14,018 nt of DNA from Patescibacteria group bacterium. Its GTDB lineage: Bacteria > Patescibacteriota > Minisyncoccia > Minisyncoccales > DG-74-1. The notes below the pieces were generated by a model. That model ran no database searches. It was not told the origin of the DNA and saw only the letters and a program-made list of their open reading frames with translations. A program made the position numbers and the translations under genes. Shown here piece by piece: positions 6,267-13,603 of this stretch. Each line of letters begins with the position of its first letter. The first letter of the stretch is position 1. The DNA is taken from positions 1 to 14,018 of the forward strand of contig JASEJL010000019.1 of NCBI GenBank assembly GCA_030016465.1. Direction: 5' to 3'.

Positions 6267-7865
6267 ATGAGCCCCTATACATTGACATGTTTTATCACAG
6301 GAATTGTAGCTGGTGTAACTGGTTTATTTGTATTTTTGAAAGAGAGGAAACAACAACTGAATCAAATATGGTGTTTTCTCAATTTTGCTATTGCAATTTG
6401 GATGTTAGGTTTAGGTGGAACATTAGTGGTAAACGATCAAAATATCGCTTTATTTAGTCAAAGAATTCTGTATATCGGGACAATTCTTATTCCAGTTTTA
6501 TTTTTCCAATTTTGTGTTGTTCTAATCGGAAAACAGAGAGAAAAAAATTTTATCACTTTATTTAAAATAAATACTCTACTGGTAATAGTTTTTGTATTTT
6601 CTCTTTTTGTGGGAGATCTTTTTATTAAATATGTAAAACCTAGAACACCTTTCGGTTATTGGCCAATTGAAGTAGGGTGGTTGTATTATCCATTTTTATT
6701 ATGGTTTTTTCTCAATGTAATATATGCTTTTATTTTATTAAGAAAAAACATCAAAAAAGAAAAAGATATTATTAAACGGAAACAAACCGACATTATTTTT
6801 TATGGGGCTTTAATTGGGTTTATTGCTGGTTCCGCAAACTTTCTTTTAGATTTTAATATCGTATTTCCTCCTCTTCATAATTTATTTGTGATATCTTATC
6901 TTTTCTTTACCGCTCTGGCGATTACTCGATACCATCTTTTCGGAATTAAGGTGATTTTGACTGAGAATTTAGTGGGAATAATGGGAATATTGCTTTTGAT
7001 CTTTTCTTTTTTGTTACCAGGCAATTACCGAATTTTTGGTTTAGGAGTTTTTCTTCTATTTTGCCTTTTTGCCTATTTTCTTCTCAAAGCTACCTATGAA
7101 GAATCAAAAAGAAGAGAAGAGGCAGAGAAGATATCAATTAGGGAAAGAGCTTTAAGGAAAAGAGCTGAGAAATTAGCCAGATTGAAAAGCGAGTTTCTAG
7201 CCATGTCTTCCCATCAATTGAGAACCCCACCTACTTCTATTAAAGGTTATCTTTCTTTAATTTTAGAAGGAAGGTATGGAGAGATTCCAAATCAGATCAA
7301 AGAGGTTTTAAAAAAAGTTTCCCAGGCTAATGAAAGATTAATTAGAATAGCTAATCAGTTTCTCAGAGCTTCCAATCTTGAGTTAGGAGGATTGAAACCA
7401 GAATTGAAAGAAGTAGCTTTAGAAAAAGAAATCTTAGAACCTTTAATTGAAGAATTTAAACCAAAAATTGAAGCTAAAAATCTCTATTTTAAATTGGAAA
7501 AACCAGAAGAACCGACCAAAGTTTTTGTTGATCTTGATCAGGTAAAGGAAATCTTTTCTAATCTCTTAGATAATGCCCTAAAATATACTCCAAAAGGGGG
7601 AATTGAAATTTCAGTCAAAAAAGAAGAAAAATCTGTTTTAGTGGCAGTCAAAGATACTGGCGAAGGTTTAAGTCAAGAAGAAAAACTCATCATTTTTGAG
7701 AGTTTTGGCAAAGGAAAAGCTGGTTACTTACACTGGATGGAAGGAGCAGGTCTCGGTTTGTATATCGCCAGAAAACTCGTTGAGTTAAATAAAGGAAAAA
7801 TTTGGGCAGAATCTGAAGGAAAAGGTCGAGGTTCAACTTTTTTTGTTGCATTACCTCTGGTTTAA
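6267..7865 (+). CDS. Membrane sensor histidine kinase (N-terminal multi-TM, HisKA-HATPase)
   Basis: A 532-residue kinase. The N-terminal 275 residues hold about eight hydrophobic segments and end the sensor part with RYHLFGIKVI (221-230), which resembles histidine kinase N-terminal 7TM regions. A charged coiled coil (about 276-312) links it to the dimerisation domain. The phospho-acceptor is His316 in MSSHQLRTPPTS, where Q replaces the common E and a second P replaces L. The ATP-binding domain has NLLDNALKYTP (432-442), DTGEG (463-467), an FESF F-box and GAGLGLYIARKL (493-504), so it should be active. Its likely partner is the stand-alone receiver at 3719-4114. The signal sensed is unknown. 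It starts 9 bases after the transglutaminase gene with no Shine-Dalgarno motif. Confidence 0.92.
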   Translation: MSPYTLTCFITGIVAGVTGLFVFLKERKQQLNQIWCFLNFAIAIWMLGLGGTLVVNDQNIALFSQRILYIGTILIPVLFFQFCVVLIGKQREKNFITLFKINTLLVIVFVFSLFVGDLFIKYVKPRTPFGYWPIEVGWLYYPFLLWFFLNVIYAFILLRKNIKKEKDIIKRKQTDIIFYGALIGFIAGSANFLLDFNIVFPPLHNLFVISYLFFTALAITRYHLFGIKVILTENLVGIMGILLLIFSFLLPGNYRIFGLGVFLLFCLFAYFLLKATYEESKRREEAEKISIRERALRKRAEKLARLKSEFLAMSSHQLRTPPTSIKGYLSLILEGRYGEIPNQIKEVLKKVSQANERLIRIANQFLRASNLELGGLKPELKEVALEKEILEPLIEEFKPKIEAKNLYFKLEKPEEPTKVFVDLDQVKEIFSNLLDNALKYTPKGGIEISVKKEEKSVLVAVKDTGEGLSQEEKLIIFESFGKGKAGYLHWMEGAGLGLYIARKLVELNKGKIWAESEGKGRGSTFFVALPLV

Positions 7866-7985
7866 AGATTGAGGTAGAAATTTATAAAACAATTAAAATA
7901 AATAAAATAGATCGCACCCTCGGATTTTCCAATTAGGTTGGGGAGTTAGGTAGTAATTTTAATTAAAATTAAATTATGTTAAGAT
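7866..7985. other. Intergenic region kinase to metG, with 18-bp AT palindrome
   Basis: The gap begins AT-rich, then has a more GC-rich patch (about 7911-7953) with CCAA and TTGG as a small stem (7929-7941). It then reaches TAATTTTAATTAAAATTA (7954-7971), an exact 18-bp palindrome. No tRNA, no T-box consensus and no ORF could be seen. TAAGAT (7980-7985) or TATGTT (7975-7980) could serve as a -10 for metG, which would place the downstream hairpin in the mRNA leader. Function is unproven. Confidence 0.35.
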
Positions 7986-8008
7986 AAAAGAGGTTTTAAC
8001 CTCTTTTT
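7986..8008 (+). terminator. Terminator-like hairpin just upstream of metG
   Basis: AAAAGAGGTT (7986-7995) pairs perfectly with AACCTCTTTT (7998-8007), and the run of five T's ends at 8008. This looks like a compact intrinsic terminator for the kinase transcript. However, metG starts at 8015, only 6 bases after it, too close for a separate metG promoter downstream. Any metG mRNA must therefore come through, or start within, the hairpin, so it may work as an attenuator or control translation. Confidence 0.55.
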
Positions 8009-8014
8009 AAAATT

Positions 8015-9430
8015 ATGGCAAAGAGAAAGAAAAAATTTTATATTACTACTCCTATTTATTATGTTAATGATCGGCCGCATGTGGGGCATTCTTATACTAC
8101 TTTGGCTGCTGATGTTTTAGCCAGATATCACAGATTGAAAGAAGAAAAAGTCTTTTTCTTAACTGGGACAGATGAACACGGCTTCAAAGTTGCCCAAGCC
8201 GCTGCGGCTGCTAAAAAACCAACACAAGAATTTGTTGACGAGAAGGCAGCCTTTTTCAAAGAATCTTGGTCCAAACTCAATATCAATTATGATAATTTCT
8301 TAAGAACGACCAATCCTGCTCATATTTCCGCTGTAACCACTGCCACCAAGCATTTATATGAAAAAAATTTTATTTACAAAGACAAGTATGAAGGGCTTTA
8401 CTGTCAAAACTGCGAGCAATACAAAACACTCGATGATTTAATTGAAGGGAAATGTCCTGAACATCAAATTGAACCACAACTAATAAGAGAAGAAAGCTAT
8501 TTTTTTAGGCTTTCCAAGTTTGAAAAAATTTTGAGAGAAAAAATTGAAATTGGCGAGCTTAAAATTGAACCCCCGGAGAAGAAAAATGAAATCTTAGCAT
8601 TTTTTAAAAAAGGCTTGAAAGACATTTCTATTTCCAGAGCCAATGTGGCTTGGGGTATCCCCTTGCCATTTGATAAAAGATATAGTTTGTATGTTTGGAT
8701 AGATGCTTTTCTAAACTATTTGACTGGTTTGGGCTGGAATGGAGAATTTGGTAAGGCGCCCAATTTTTTCCCACCAGACGTGCAGCTTATGTCAAAAGAC
8801 ATTTTAAGAGTACACGTTACCATTTGGCCAGCTTTACTTTTGGCGCTAGAATTGTCTTTGCCAAAGAAGATTTTTGTTCATGGTTATTTCACAGTTAACG
8901 GACAAAAAATGAGTAAATCTTTAGGCAATGTTATTTGGCCTGAAGAATTGATTCAGAAATTTGGCGTAGACGGAGCTCGTTATCTTTTAATTTCATCTTT
9001 GAGTTATGGTCAAGATGGTGATGTTTCTTGGGAAAGATTGATAGCAAAATACAATGCCGATTTAGCTAATAATTTGGGTAATTTGGTAAATAGAGTCCTT
9101 AAACTTAGTGAAGGCATAAAAGTCAAAATTGGAAAAGGAAAGCCGAGAATTAAAAATTTAGAAAAATTATTTAATGAATTAAAATTTAAGGAAATTTTAG
9201 ACGCAATTTGGCAAAAGATTTCCTGGGCTAACAAACATATTGAAGATAAAAAATTATGGGATTTGGTAAAGACCAATCCAAACGAAGGAAAAAAAGTTTT
9301 AAGCGAACTTCTTTCTTTAATTTCCGAAATCGCTGAAAAAATCGCGCCATTTATGCCCGAAACTTCAGAAAAGATTTTAAACCAATTAAAAACTGGAAAA
9401 GGCGAAATTCTTTTTCCTCGCCTAAGGTAA
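8015..9430 (+). CDS. metG: Methionyl-tRNA synthetase
   Basis: A class I aminoacyl-tRNA synthetase, 471 residues, which loads methionine onto tRNA-Met. The HIGH motif is PHVGH (21-25), GTDEHG follows at 51-56, the zinc knuckle is Cys130-x2-Cys133 with Cys147-x2-His150, and KMSKS is at 298-302. The ARYLLISSL region and helical anticodon-binding domain follow. The C-terminal EMAP/Trbp111 tRNA-binding domain found in longer enzymes is absent, so this is the short form. It starts 6 bases after a terminator-like hairpin and ends 2 bases before tatD, and heads a five-gene run. Several later members also concern methionine or SAM metabolism. Confidence 0.96.
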   Translation: MAKRKKKFYITTPIYYVNDRPHVGHSYTTLAADVLARYHRLKEEKVFFLTGTDEHGFKVAQAAAAAKKPTQEFVDEKAAFFKESWSKLNINYDNFLRTTNPAHISAVTTATKHLYEKNFIYKDKYEGLYCQNCEQYKTLDDLIEGKCPEHQIEPQLIREESYFFRLSKFEKILREKIEIGELKIEPPEKKNEILAFFKKGLKDISISRANVAWGIPLPFDKRYSLYVWIDAFLNYLTGLGWNGEFGKAPNFFPPDVQLMSKDILRVHVTIWPALLLALELSLPKKIFVHGYFTVNGQKMSKSLGNVIWPEELIQKFGVDGARYLLISSLSYGQDGDVSWERLIAKYNADLANNLGNLVNRVLKLSEGIKVKIGKGKPRIKNLEKLFNELKFKEILDAIWQKISWANKHIEDKKLWDLVKTNPNEGKKVLSELLSLISEIAEKIAPFMPETSEKILNQLKTGKGEILFPRLR

Positions 9431-9432
9431 AT

Positions 9433-10329
9433 ATGCTAATCGATACTCACGCCCATTTGAATTTTAATGCCTATAAAAATGATGCCGATGAAGTGATTCG
9501 TCGGTCTTTAAATGTCTGGATGATAAATATTGGCACAAACTATGAGACCAGTAAGAAAGCAGTAGAGATTAGTGAAAGATATCCCGAGGGTGTTTTTGCA
9601 GCCGTAGGCCTACATCCTATTCATTTGGAAACAGGGTTAGTGAAAATAAAAAATGATGAAGAAGAAATCGAAGTCAAGACAAGAGAGGAAGAATTTGACT
9701 ACCAAGGATACAAAGCCTTGGCTAAATCTGAAAAAGTAGTGGCTATTGGTGAAATTGGTTTAGATTATTATTGGCGGCCAAAGACCACCAAAAAGAAAGA
9801 ACTCTTCAAACAGAAACAAAAGGATGTGCTTTTGAAACAATTAGAATTAGCTAAAGAATTAAATTTGCCAGTGATTTTTCATTGTCGAATGGCCCATGAA
9901 GACCTCATAGAGGTCTTGAAATCCGAAATCCTAAATTGTAAATCCAAAATTCGAAATTCAAAACTACAAGGGGTAATGCATGGGTTTGTAGGGACTATTG
10001 AGCAATTAGAAAAATATTTAGAAATGGGGCTTTATATTGGATTTAATGGAATAATTTTTAAGAACATTGAAGGAATTGATTTTGAAGAAAATATTAAAAA
10101 TACTCCTTTAGATAAGATTTTAATTGAAACCGATTGTCCATACCTTACGCCTCCTATTAGCGTTAATCAGCGTCTAAATCAGCATAAATCAGCGGTGATA
10201 AGAAATGAACCTCTATATGTAAAATACATTGCTGAAAAAATTGCCAAAATTAAAAATTTAAGTTATGAAGAAATAGCCGATGTCACCGCTAAAAATGCTA
10301 AAAAATTATTTAAACTGGCTTTAAAATGA
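9433..10329 (+). CDS. tatD: TatD family metal-dependent hydrolase/DNase
   Basis: An amidohydrolase-fold enzyme, 298 residues, of the TatD/YcfH group, which acts as a 3'-5' exonuclease on DNA and RNA. Metal ligands are visible: His6 and His8 in DTHAHLNF, Glu107 in GEIGLDYYW, His150 in HCRMAHEDL, His183 in VMHGFVGT, and Asp234 in ETDCPYLTP. It is longer than the usual 255-265 residues because of three extra stretches: a charged loop (about 66-95), residues 164-177 encoded by tandem 7-bp repeats, and residues 242-255 encoded by another repeat. All three leave the metal site intact. It begins 2 bases after metG, with AAGG as a possible weak ribosome site, and overlaps the methyltransferase gene by 4 bp. 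Confidence 0.94.
   Translation: MLIDTHAHLNFNAYKNDADEVIRRSLNVWMINIGTNYETSKKAVEISERYPEGVFAAVGLHPIHLETGLVKIKNDEEEIEVKTREEEFDYQGYKALAKSEKVVAIGEIGLDYYWRPKTTKKKELFKQKQKDVLLKQLELAKELNLPVIFHCRMAHEDLIEVLKSEILNCKSKIRNSKLQGVMHGFVGTIEQLEKYLEMGLYIGFNGIIFKNIEGIDFEENIKNTPLDKILIETDCPYLTPPISVNQRLNQHKSAVIRNEPLYVKYIAEKIAKIKNLSYEEIADVTAKNAKKLFKLALK
9922..9963. repeat. Six tandem 7-bp repeats inside tatD
   Basis: Six heptamers follow without a gap: TCCGAAA, TCCTAAA, TTGTAAA, TCCAAAA, TTCGAAA and TTCAAAA, consensus TYCNAAA. Six units of 7 bases are 42 bases, exactly 14 codons, so the frame is kept. They encode residues 164-177, between the HEDLIEVL helix and GVMHGF, where relatives have only a few residues. Just before them AAGACCTC (9899-9906) and GAGGTCTT (9910-9917) form an 8-bp inverted repeat. 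Confidence 0.75.
10157..10197. repeat. Degenerate AATCAGCG-type tandem repeat inside tatD
   Basis: The core ATCAGC recurs at 10166, 10178 and 10188, preceded by the related TTAGCGTTA at 10157, giving four units of about 9-12 bases (TTAGCGTTA, ATCAGCGTCTAA, ATCAGCATAA, ATCAGCGGTG). They encode residues 242-255 between CPYLTP and RNEP, where most TatD proteins have a shorter loop. The 41 bases are close to 14 codons and frame is preserved. The unit is unrelated to the heptamer repeat 190 bases upstream. Confidence 0.65.
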
Positions 10330-11003
10330 AGAAAAAAGTAATTGAAGAATATAATGATAAATTAGCTCCACTTTACGATAAAGTAACAAAAGGAGAATTT
10401 AAGTGGATAGCTCCTAAAAAAGTTGCCAAAAAATTACTTTCTTTTGTAAAAAGAGGAGATCTTATATTAGATTTAGGTTGCGGCACTGGACAAAGCGCCG
10501 AGTCATTTATCAAGAAAGGATGTAAGGTTATTGGAATAGATATTTCTTCTGAAATGTTAAAAATAGCCGGAAAGAAACATAAATTTTGGAAATTGTATAA
10601 ATATGATATAGAAAAAGGCTTAAAAAATTTAGGATTTAAGAGAAATTTCTTTGATGTAGTAATAGTAGTAGGGGTATTGGAGTTTGTGAAGAATTTTAAA
10701 AAAATAATGAAAGAAATAGTAGAGCTTACAAAACCAGGAGGATACATAGCTTTTACTTATGAACTTTTAATAAAAAATCGTAAACTTCAGTCAAAAAGAG
10801 TATCTCCTCTTGGCGAAGGTCTTTTAAAACCTATTCCTAAATTATTATTATTTAAAGTTTATAGATATACTTCTATTGAAATTCAAAAAATCTTAAATAA
10901 AAATAAAATAAAGAAAATTTGTAACGAAAAATTCATTGGCTATTTTAAAACAAAAAAGAAAATTCCTATTTATTATCAAGTGCTAATTGGCCGAAAATGC
11001 TAA
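10326..11003 (+). CDS. Class I SAM-dependent methyltransferase
   Basis: A 225-residue Rossmann-fold methyltransferase. Motif I is LDLGCGTGQS (48-57), the acidic end of strand beta-2 is GIDISSEM (70-77), FDVVIVVGVLEFV (109-121) is the motif around strand beta-4, and LTKPGGYIAFTYE follows. It resembles the UbiE/Methyltransf_11 group that acts on small molecules or lipids, but the substrate cannot be told. The last 60 residues are basic and unusual. It overlaps tatD by 4 bp at its start and the MTA phosphorylase gene by 7 bp at its end, so it is translationally linked to a gene that handles a SAM by-product. Methyltransferases themselves yield SAH, not MTA, so the link is only indirect. Confidence 0.85.
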   Translation: MKKKVIEEYNDKLAPLYDKVTKGEFKWIAPKKVAKKLLSFVKRGDLILDLGCGTGQSAESFIKKGCKVIGIDISSEMLKIAGKKHKFWKLYKYDIEKGLKNLGFKRNFFDVVIVVGVLEFVKNFKKIMKEIVELTKPGGYIAFTYELLIKNRKLQSKRVSPLGEGLLKPIPKLLLFKVYRYTSIEIQKILNKNKIKKICNEKFIGYFKTKKKIPIYYQVLIGRKC

Positions 11004-11797
11004 AGAATTATTCGAAATCTAAAATAAAGATCGCTATTATTGGCGGAACTGGATTAGAAGATCCTAAATTTTTCAAAAAAATTAAAGAGGTTAAAATAAA
11101 AACTCCTTTCGGTTTTCCTTCAGCCGCTATTCATATTGTTGACTTTTTAAGCAAAAAAGTTGCCTTTTTGTCTCGTCATGGAAAATTACATGGTATTCCA
11201 CCTCATCGAGTAAATTCAAAAGCCAATATTTGGGCTCTGAAAAAAATAGGAATTGAAAGAATTATCGGCGTCTGTGCGGTTGGGTCATTAAAGAAAAACT
11301 TTAAACCCGGAGATATTGTCATTTGTGATCAGTTTATCGATTTTACTAAAAAGAGAGACTATACATTTTATAATAAAGAAGCTACTCACGTTTCATTAGC
11401 TGACCCTTTTTGTCCAGAACTTAGAAATTTATTTTATCAAGAAGCTAAACAGTTAAAATTCCCTGTTCACCAAAAAGGAACTTATTTTTGTATTGAAGGC
11501 CCCAGATTTTCAACCAGAGCTGAATCAAGATTTTTTAGAAATTTCGCTGACGTTATTGGAATGACCTTGATCCCCGAAGCAACTTTAGCTAGAGAGCTAG
11601 AAATTTGTTATTTATCTTTAGCAACCGTGACTGATTTTGATGTCTGGGCAGAACGTCCAGTTAATGCAAAAGAAGTGATAAAGACAATGAAAGAAAATCT
11701 GGAAAAAGTTAAAAAACTTTTAAAAGTTACAATCCCAAAAATTAGAGATAAAAGAGATTGTTTTTGTCAGGAGGCTCTAAAAAATGCCAAAATTTAG
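10997..11797 (+). CDS. mtnP: S-methyl-5'-thioadenosine phosphorylase
   Basis: A trimeric-type purine nucleoside phosphorylase, 266 residues, close to the normal length. It splits methylthioadenosine with phosphate to adenine and 5-methylthioribose-1-phosphate. Visible blocks: IAIIGGTGLED (12-22, phosphate loop), SRHGKLHGIPPHRVN (59-73), CAVGSLKKN (93-101), YFCIEGPRFSTRAE (163-176), GMTLIPEATLARE (188-200), and VTDFDVW at 211-217. The D-x-D pair (Asp213, Asp215) is typical of enzymes for 6-aminopurines (MTA), whereas guanosine/inosine enzymes have Asn here. It overlaps the methyltransferase by 7 bp and the adenine deaminase by 14 bp, which would consume its product adenine. Confidence 0.9.
   Translation: MLKNYSKSKIKIAIIGGTGLEDPKFFKKIKEVKIKTPFGFPSAAIHIVDFLSKKVAFLSRHGKLHGIPPHRVNSKANIWALKKIGIERIIGVCAVGSLKKNFKPGDIVICDQFIDFTKKRDYTFYNKEATHVSLADPFCPELRNLFYQEAKQLKFPVHQKGTYFCIEGPRFSTRAESRFFRNFADVIGMTLIPEATLARELEICYLSLATVTDFDVWAERPVNAKEVIKTMKENLEKVKKLLKVTIPKIRDKRDCFCQEALKNAKI
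11769..11774 (+). promoter_or_regulatory. Perfect Shine-Dalgarno site for adenine deaminase
   Basis: AGGAGG lies 9 bases before the ATG at 11784 and inside the last codons of the MTA phosphorylase gene. It is the only full consensus ribosome binding site in the window, and confirms 11784 as the start. It suggests that the deaminase is translated by independent initiation at higher efficiency than its neighbours. Confidence 0.75.
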
Positions 11798-13451
11798 AGA
11801 AAAGAAAATCGAAGGGAATATTTGTGATTTAGAAAGAGAAAAATTCTTCCCAGGCAGAATTTTGATTAAAAATGGAAAGATTTTCAAGGTAGAAAAAGTT
11901 TCAAAAAAGTTTAAAAATTACATTCTACCAGGATTTATTGACTCTCATTGTCATATTGAGAGTTCTTTTTTATCCCCTCCTCTTTTTGGGGCATTGGCAA
12001 TTTCTCAAGGGACAGTTTCGGTTGTAGCTGATTGTCATGAAATTGCTAATGTTTTGGGAGAAAAAGGAATTCTCTGGATGATAAAGGGAGCAAAACTAAT
12101 TCCATTTAAATTCTTTTGGGCCTTACCTTCCTGTGTTCCAGCAACCAAATTTGAAACAACCCCAAATAAAATTGGCAAAAAAGAAGTTAAAAAATTTTTA
12201 AAAAGAAAAGAATTTGTCGCTTTGGGAGAAGTGATGGATTTCCCAGCTGTAATTAAAAGAGATAAGGAAATTTTAGAAAAGATTAAAATTGCCAAAAAGT
12301 TGAAAAAACCAATTGATGGACATTGCCCGAAGCTTTCTGGAAAGGATTTAAAAAAGTATATTGAAACAGGAATCTCGACTGACCATGAATGCACCTCTTT
12401 AAAAGAAGCTAAAGAGAAACAAAAATTAGGAATGTTAATTCAAATTAGAGAGGGATCAGCTGCTAAAAATCTAAGAGATTTAATAGGACTAAATTACCAA
12501 AAATGTTGTTTAGTAACAGATGATTTAGAGGTTAAAGATTTAATTAAAGGGCATTTGAATGAAGTTTTGAGAAAGGCGATAAAATTAGGAGTGCCTCTTT
12601 TCAAAGCAATTAAGATGGTGACAAAAATTCCAGCTGAGCATTATCGATTAAATTTCGGAGAAATAAAAGTTGGGAAAGAAGTCAATTTAGTCGAATTTGA
12701 GAATTTAAAAGATTTTAAGCCAAAAAGAGTTTGGATTGAAGGAAAATTGGGTTTTGAAAAAGGGAAAATTTTATTTCCAATTAAGACTCTCAATTTAGAA
12801 ACGGCTATAAAAGTAAAACCAAAATCAGAAAAAGATTTTGCGATAAAAGTTGATAAAAAAAGAGTTAAGGTAAGATTAATCGAAGTTATTCCAAATCAGA
12901 TTTTGACAAAAGAAAGAATTTTTGAAATGAGAACCAGCGATTTGAAATTAAAACCGGATTTAAAAAGAGATATTTTAAAAATCGCTGTAATTAATCGCTA
13001 CGAACTCCAATCTGCCCACCACCTTCCCAAAAATTGGGCCCCTAAAAATATTGGCTTGGGATTTGTTAAAGGATTTGGATTGAAAGAAGGAGCTTTGGCT
13101 TCTTCAATCTCTCATGACAGCCATAATTTAATCTGTATTGGAACAAATAATAAAGATATGGCCAAAGCTGTGAATATTTTAAGAAAGAGCGGCGGTTTTG
13201 TTTTTATTTCAAAAAATAAAAAAGTCAAAGTAAAATTACCTCTAGCTGGTTTAATGACTAATGAAAATCCCCAAAAATTAGTAAAAAATATTAAAATTTT
13301 GGAAAGCGAACTTAAAAAAGCAGGCTGTAAACTAAAAAATCCTTTATCTCAAATTTCCTTTTTAGCTCTTTTGGTAATTCCAGAGTTAAGAATTTCTGAT
13401 AAAGGTTTATTTAACGTTAAAAATTTTCAATTTAAAAGGTTAATAATTTAA
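11784..13451 (+). CDS. ade: Adenine deaminase
   Basis: A binuclear-metal amidohydrolase, 555 residues, the usual length. It converts adenine to hypoxanthine and ammonia. The order is: small beta-sandwich part (1-48), LPGFIDSHCHIESS (48-61, metal His55 and His57), DCHEIANVLG (83-92; the family usually has DPHE), GEVMDFP (148-154, bridging Glu149), DGHCPKL (178-184, His180), TDHEC (199-203, His201), REGSAAKNL (222-230), and VTDD (244-247). The adenine deaminase C-terminal domain follows. It starts inside mtnP, with a perfect ribosome site, so the pair forms a two-step route from MTA to hypoxanthine. No terminator is obvious after its stop. Confidence 0.94.
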   Translation: MPKFREKKIEGNICDLEREKFFPGRILIKNGKIFKVEKVSKKFKNYILPGFIDSHCHIESSFLSPPLFGALAISQGTVSVVADCHEIANVLGEKGILWMIKGAKLIPFKFFWALPSCVPATKFETTPNKIGKKEVKKFLKRKEFVALGEVMDFPAVIKRDKEILEKIKIAKKLKKPIDGHCPKLSGKDLKKYIETGISTDHECTSLKEAKEKQKLGMLIQIREGSAAKNLRDLIGLNYQKCCLVTDDLEVKDLIKGHLNEVLRKAIKLGVPLFKAIKMVTKIPAEHYRLNFGEIKVGKEVNLVEFENLKDFKPKRVWIEGKLGFEKGKILFPIKTLNLETAIKVKPKSEKDFAIKVDKKRVKVRLIEVIPNQILTKERIFEMRTSDLKLKPDLKRDILKIAVINRYELQSAHHLPKNWAPKNIGLGFVKGFGLKEGALASSISHDSHNLICIGTNNKDMAKAVNILRKSGGFVFISKNKKVKVKLPLAGLMTNENPQKLVKNIKILESELKKAGCKLKNPLSQISFLALLVIPELRISDKGLFNVKNFQFKRLII

Positions 13452-13603
13452 GCTAAAATTAAAAAATATTACAAAAATTTTATCAATAAAAAAATAAAAG
13501 AAATCAAAGAGACAGTTGGTCCTGGGAAAGCTATGAGCGTTCTCTCGATATTTGTTCGGAACTTCATAGTTAAAGAGACTAAAAGCTTCTTTGGTATAGG
13601 ATT
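13452..13603. other. Intergenic region with bulged hairpin and 8-bp direct repeats
   Basis: After ade the DNA is very A-rich. CTATGA-GC-GTTC (13531-13542) pairs with GAAC-T-TCATAG (13559-13569), ten base pairs with a bulge, and the stem extends by AA/TT. The hairpin is framed by two copies of AAAGAGAC (13506-13513 and 13572-13579), as expected for a small inserted palindrome with a target duplication or for the end of the insertion sequence next to it. No gene is seen. Confidence 0.4.

Noticed and set aside
7866..8014. T-box riboswitch upstream of metG
   Set aside because: I searched by eye for the conserved GGGTGG.ACCGCG box and an antiterminator and found neither. The patch at 7911-7953 does not fit.
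11939..11966. ACTCTC/GAGAGT inverted repeat in ade
   Set aside because: It encodes the invariant DSHCHIESS metal-binding block, so no insertion is needed to explain it.
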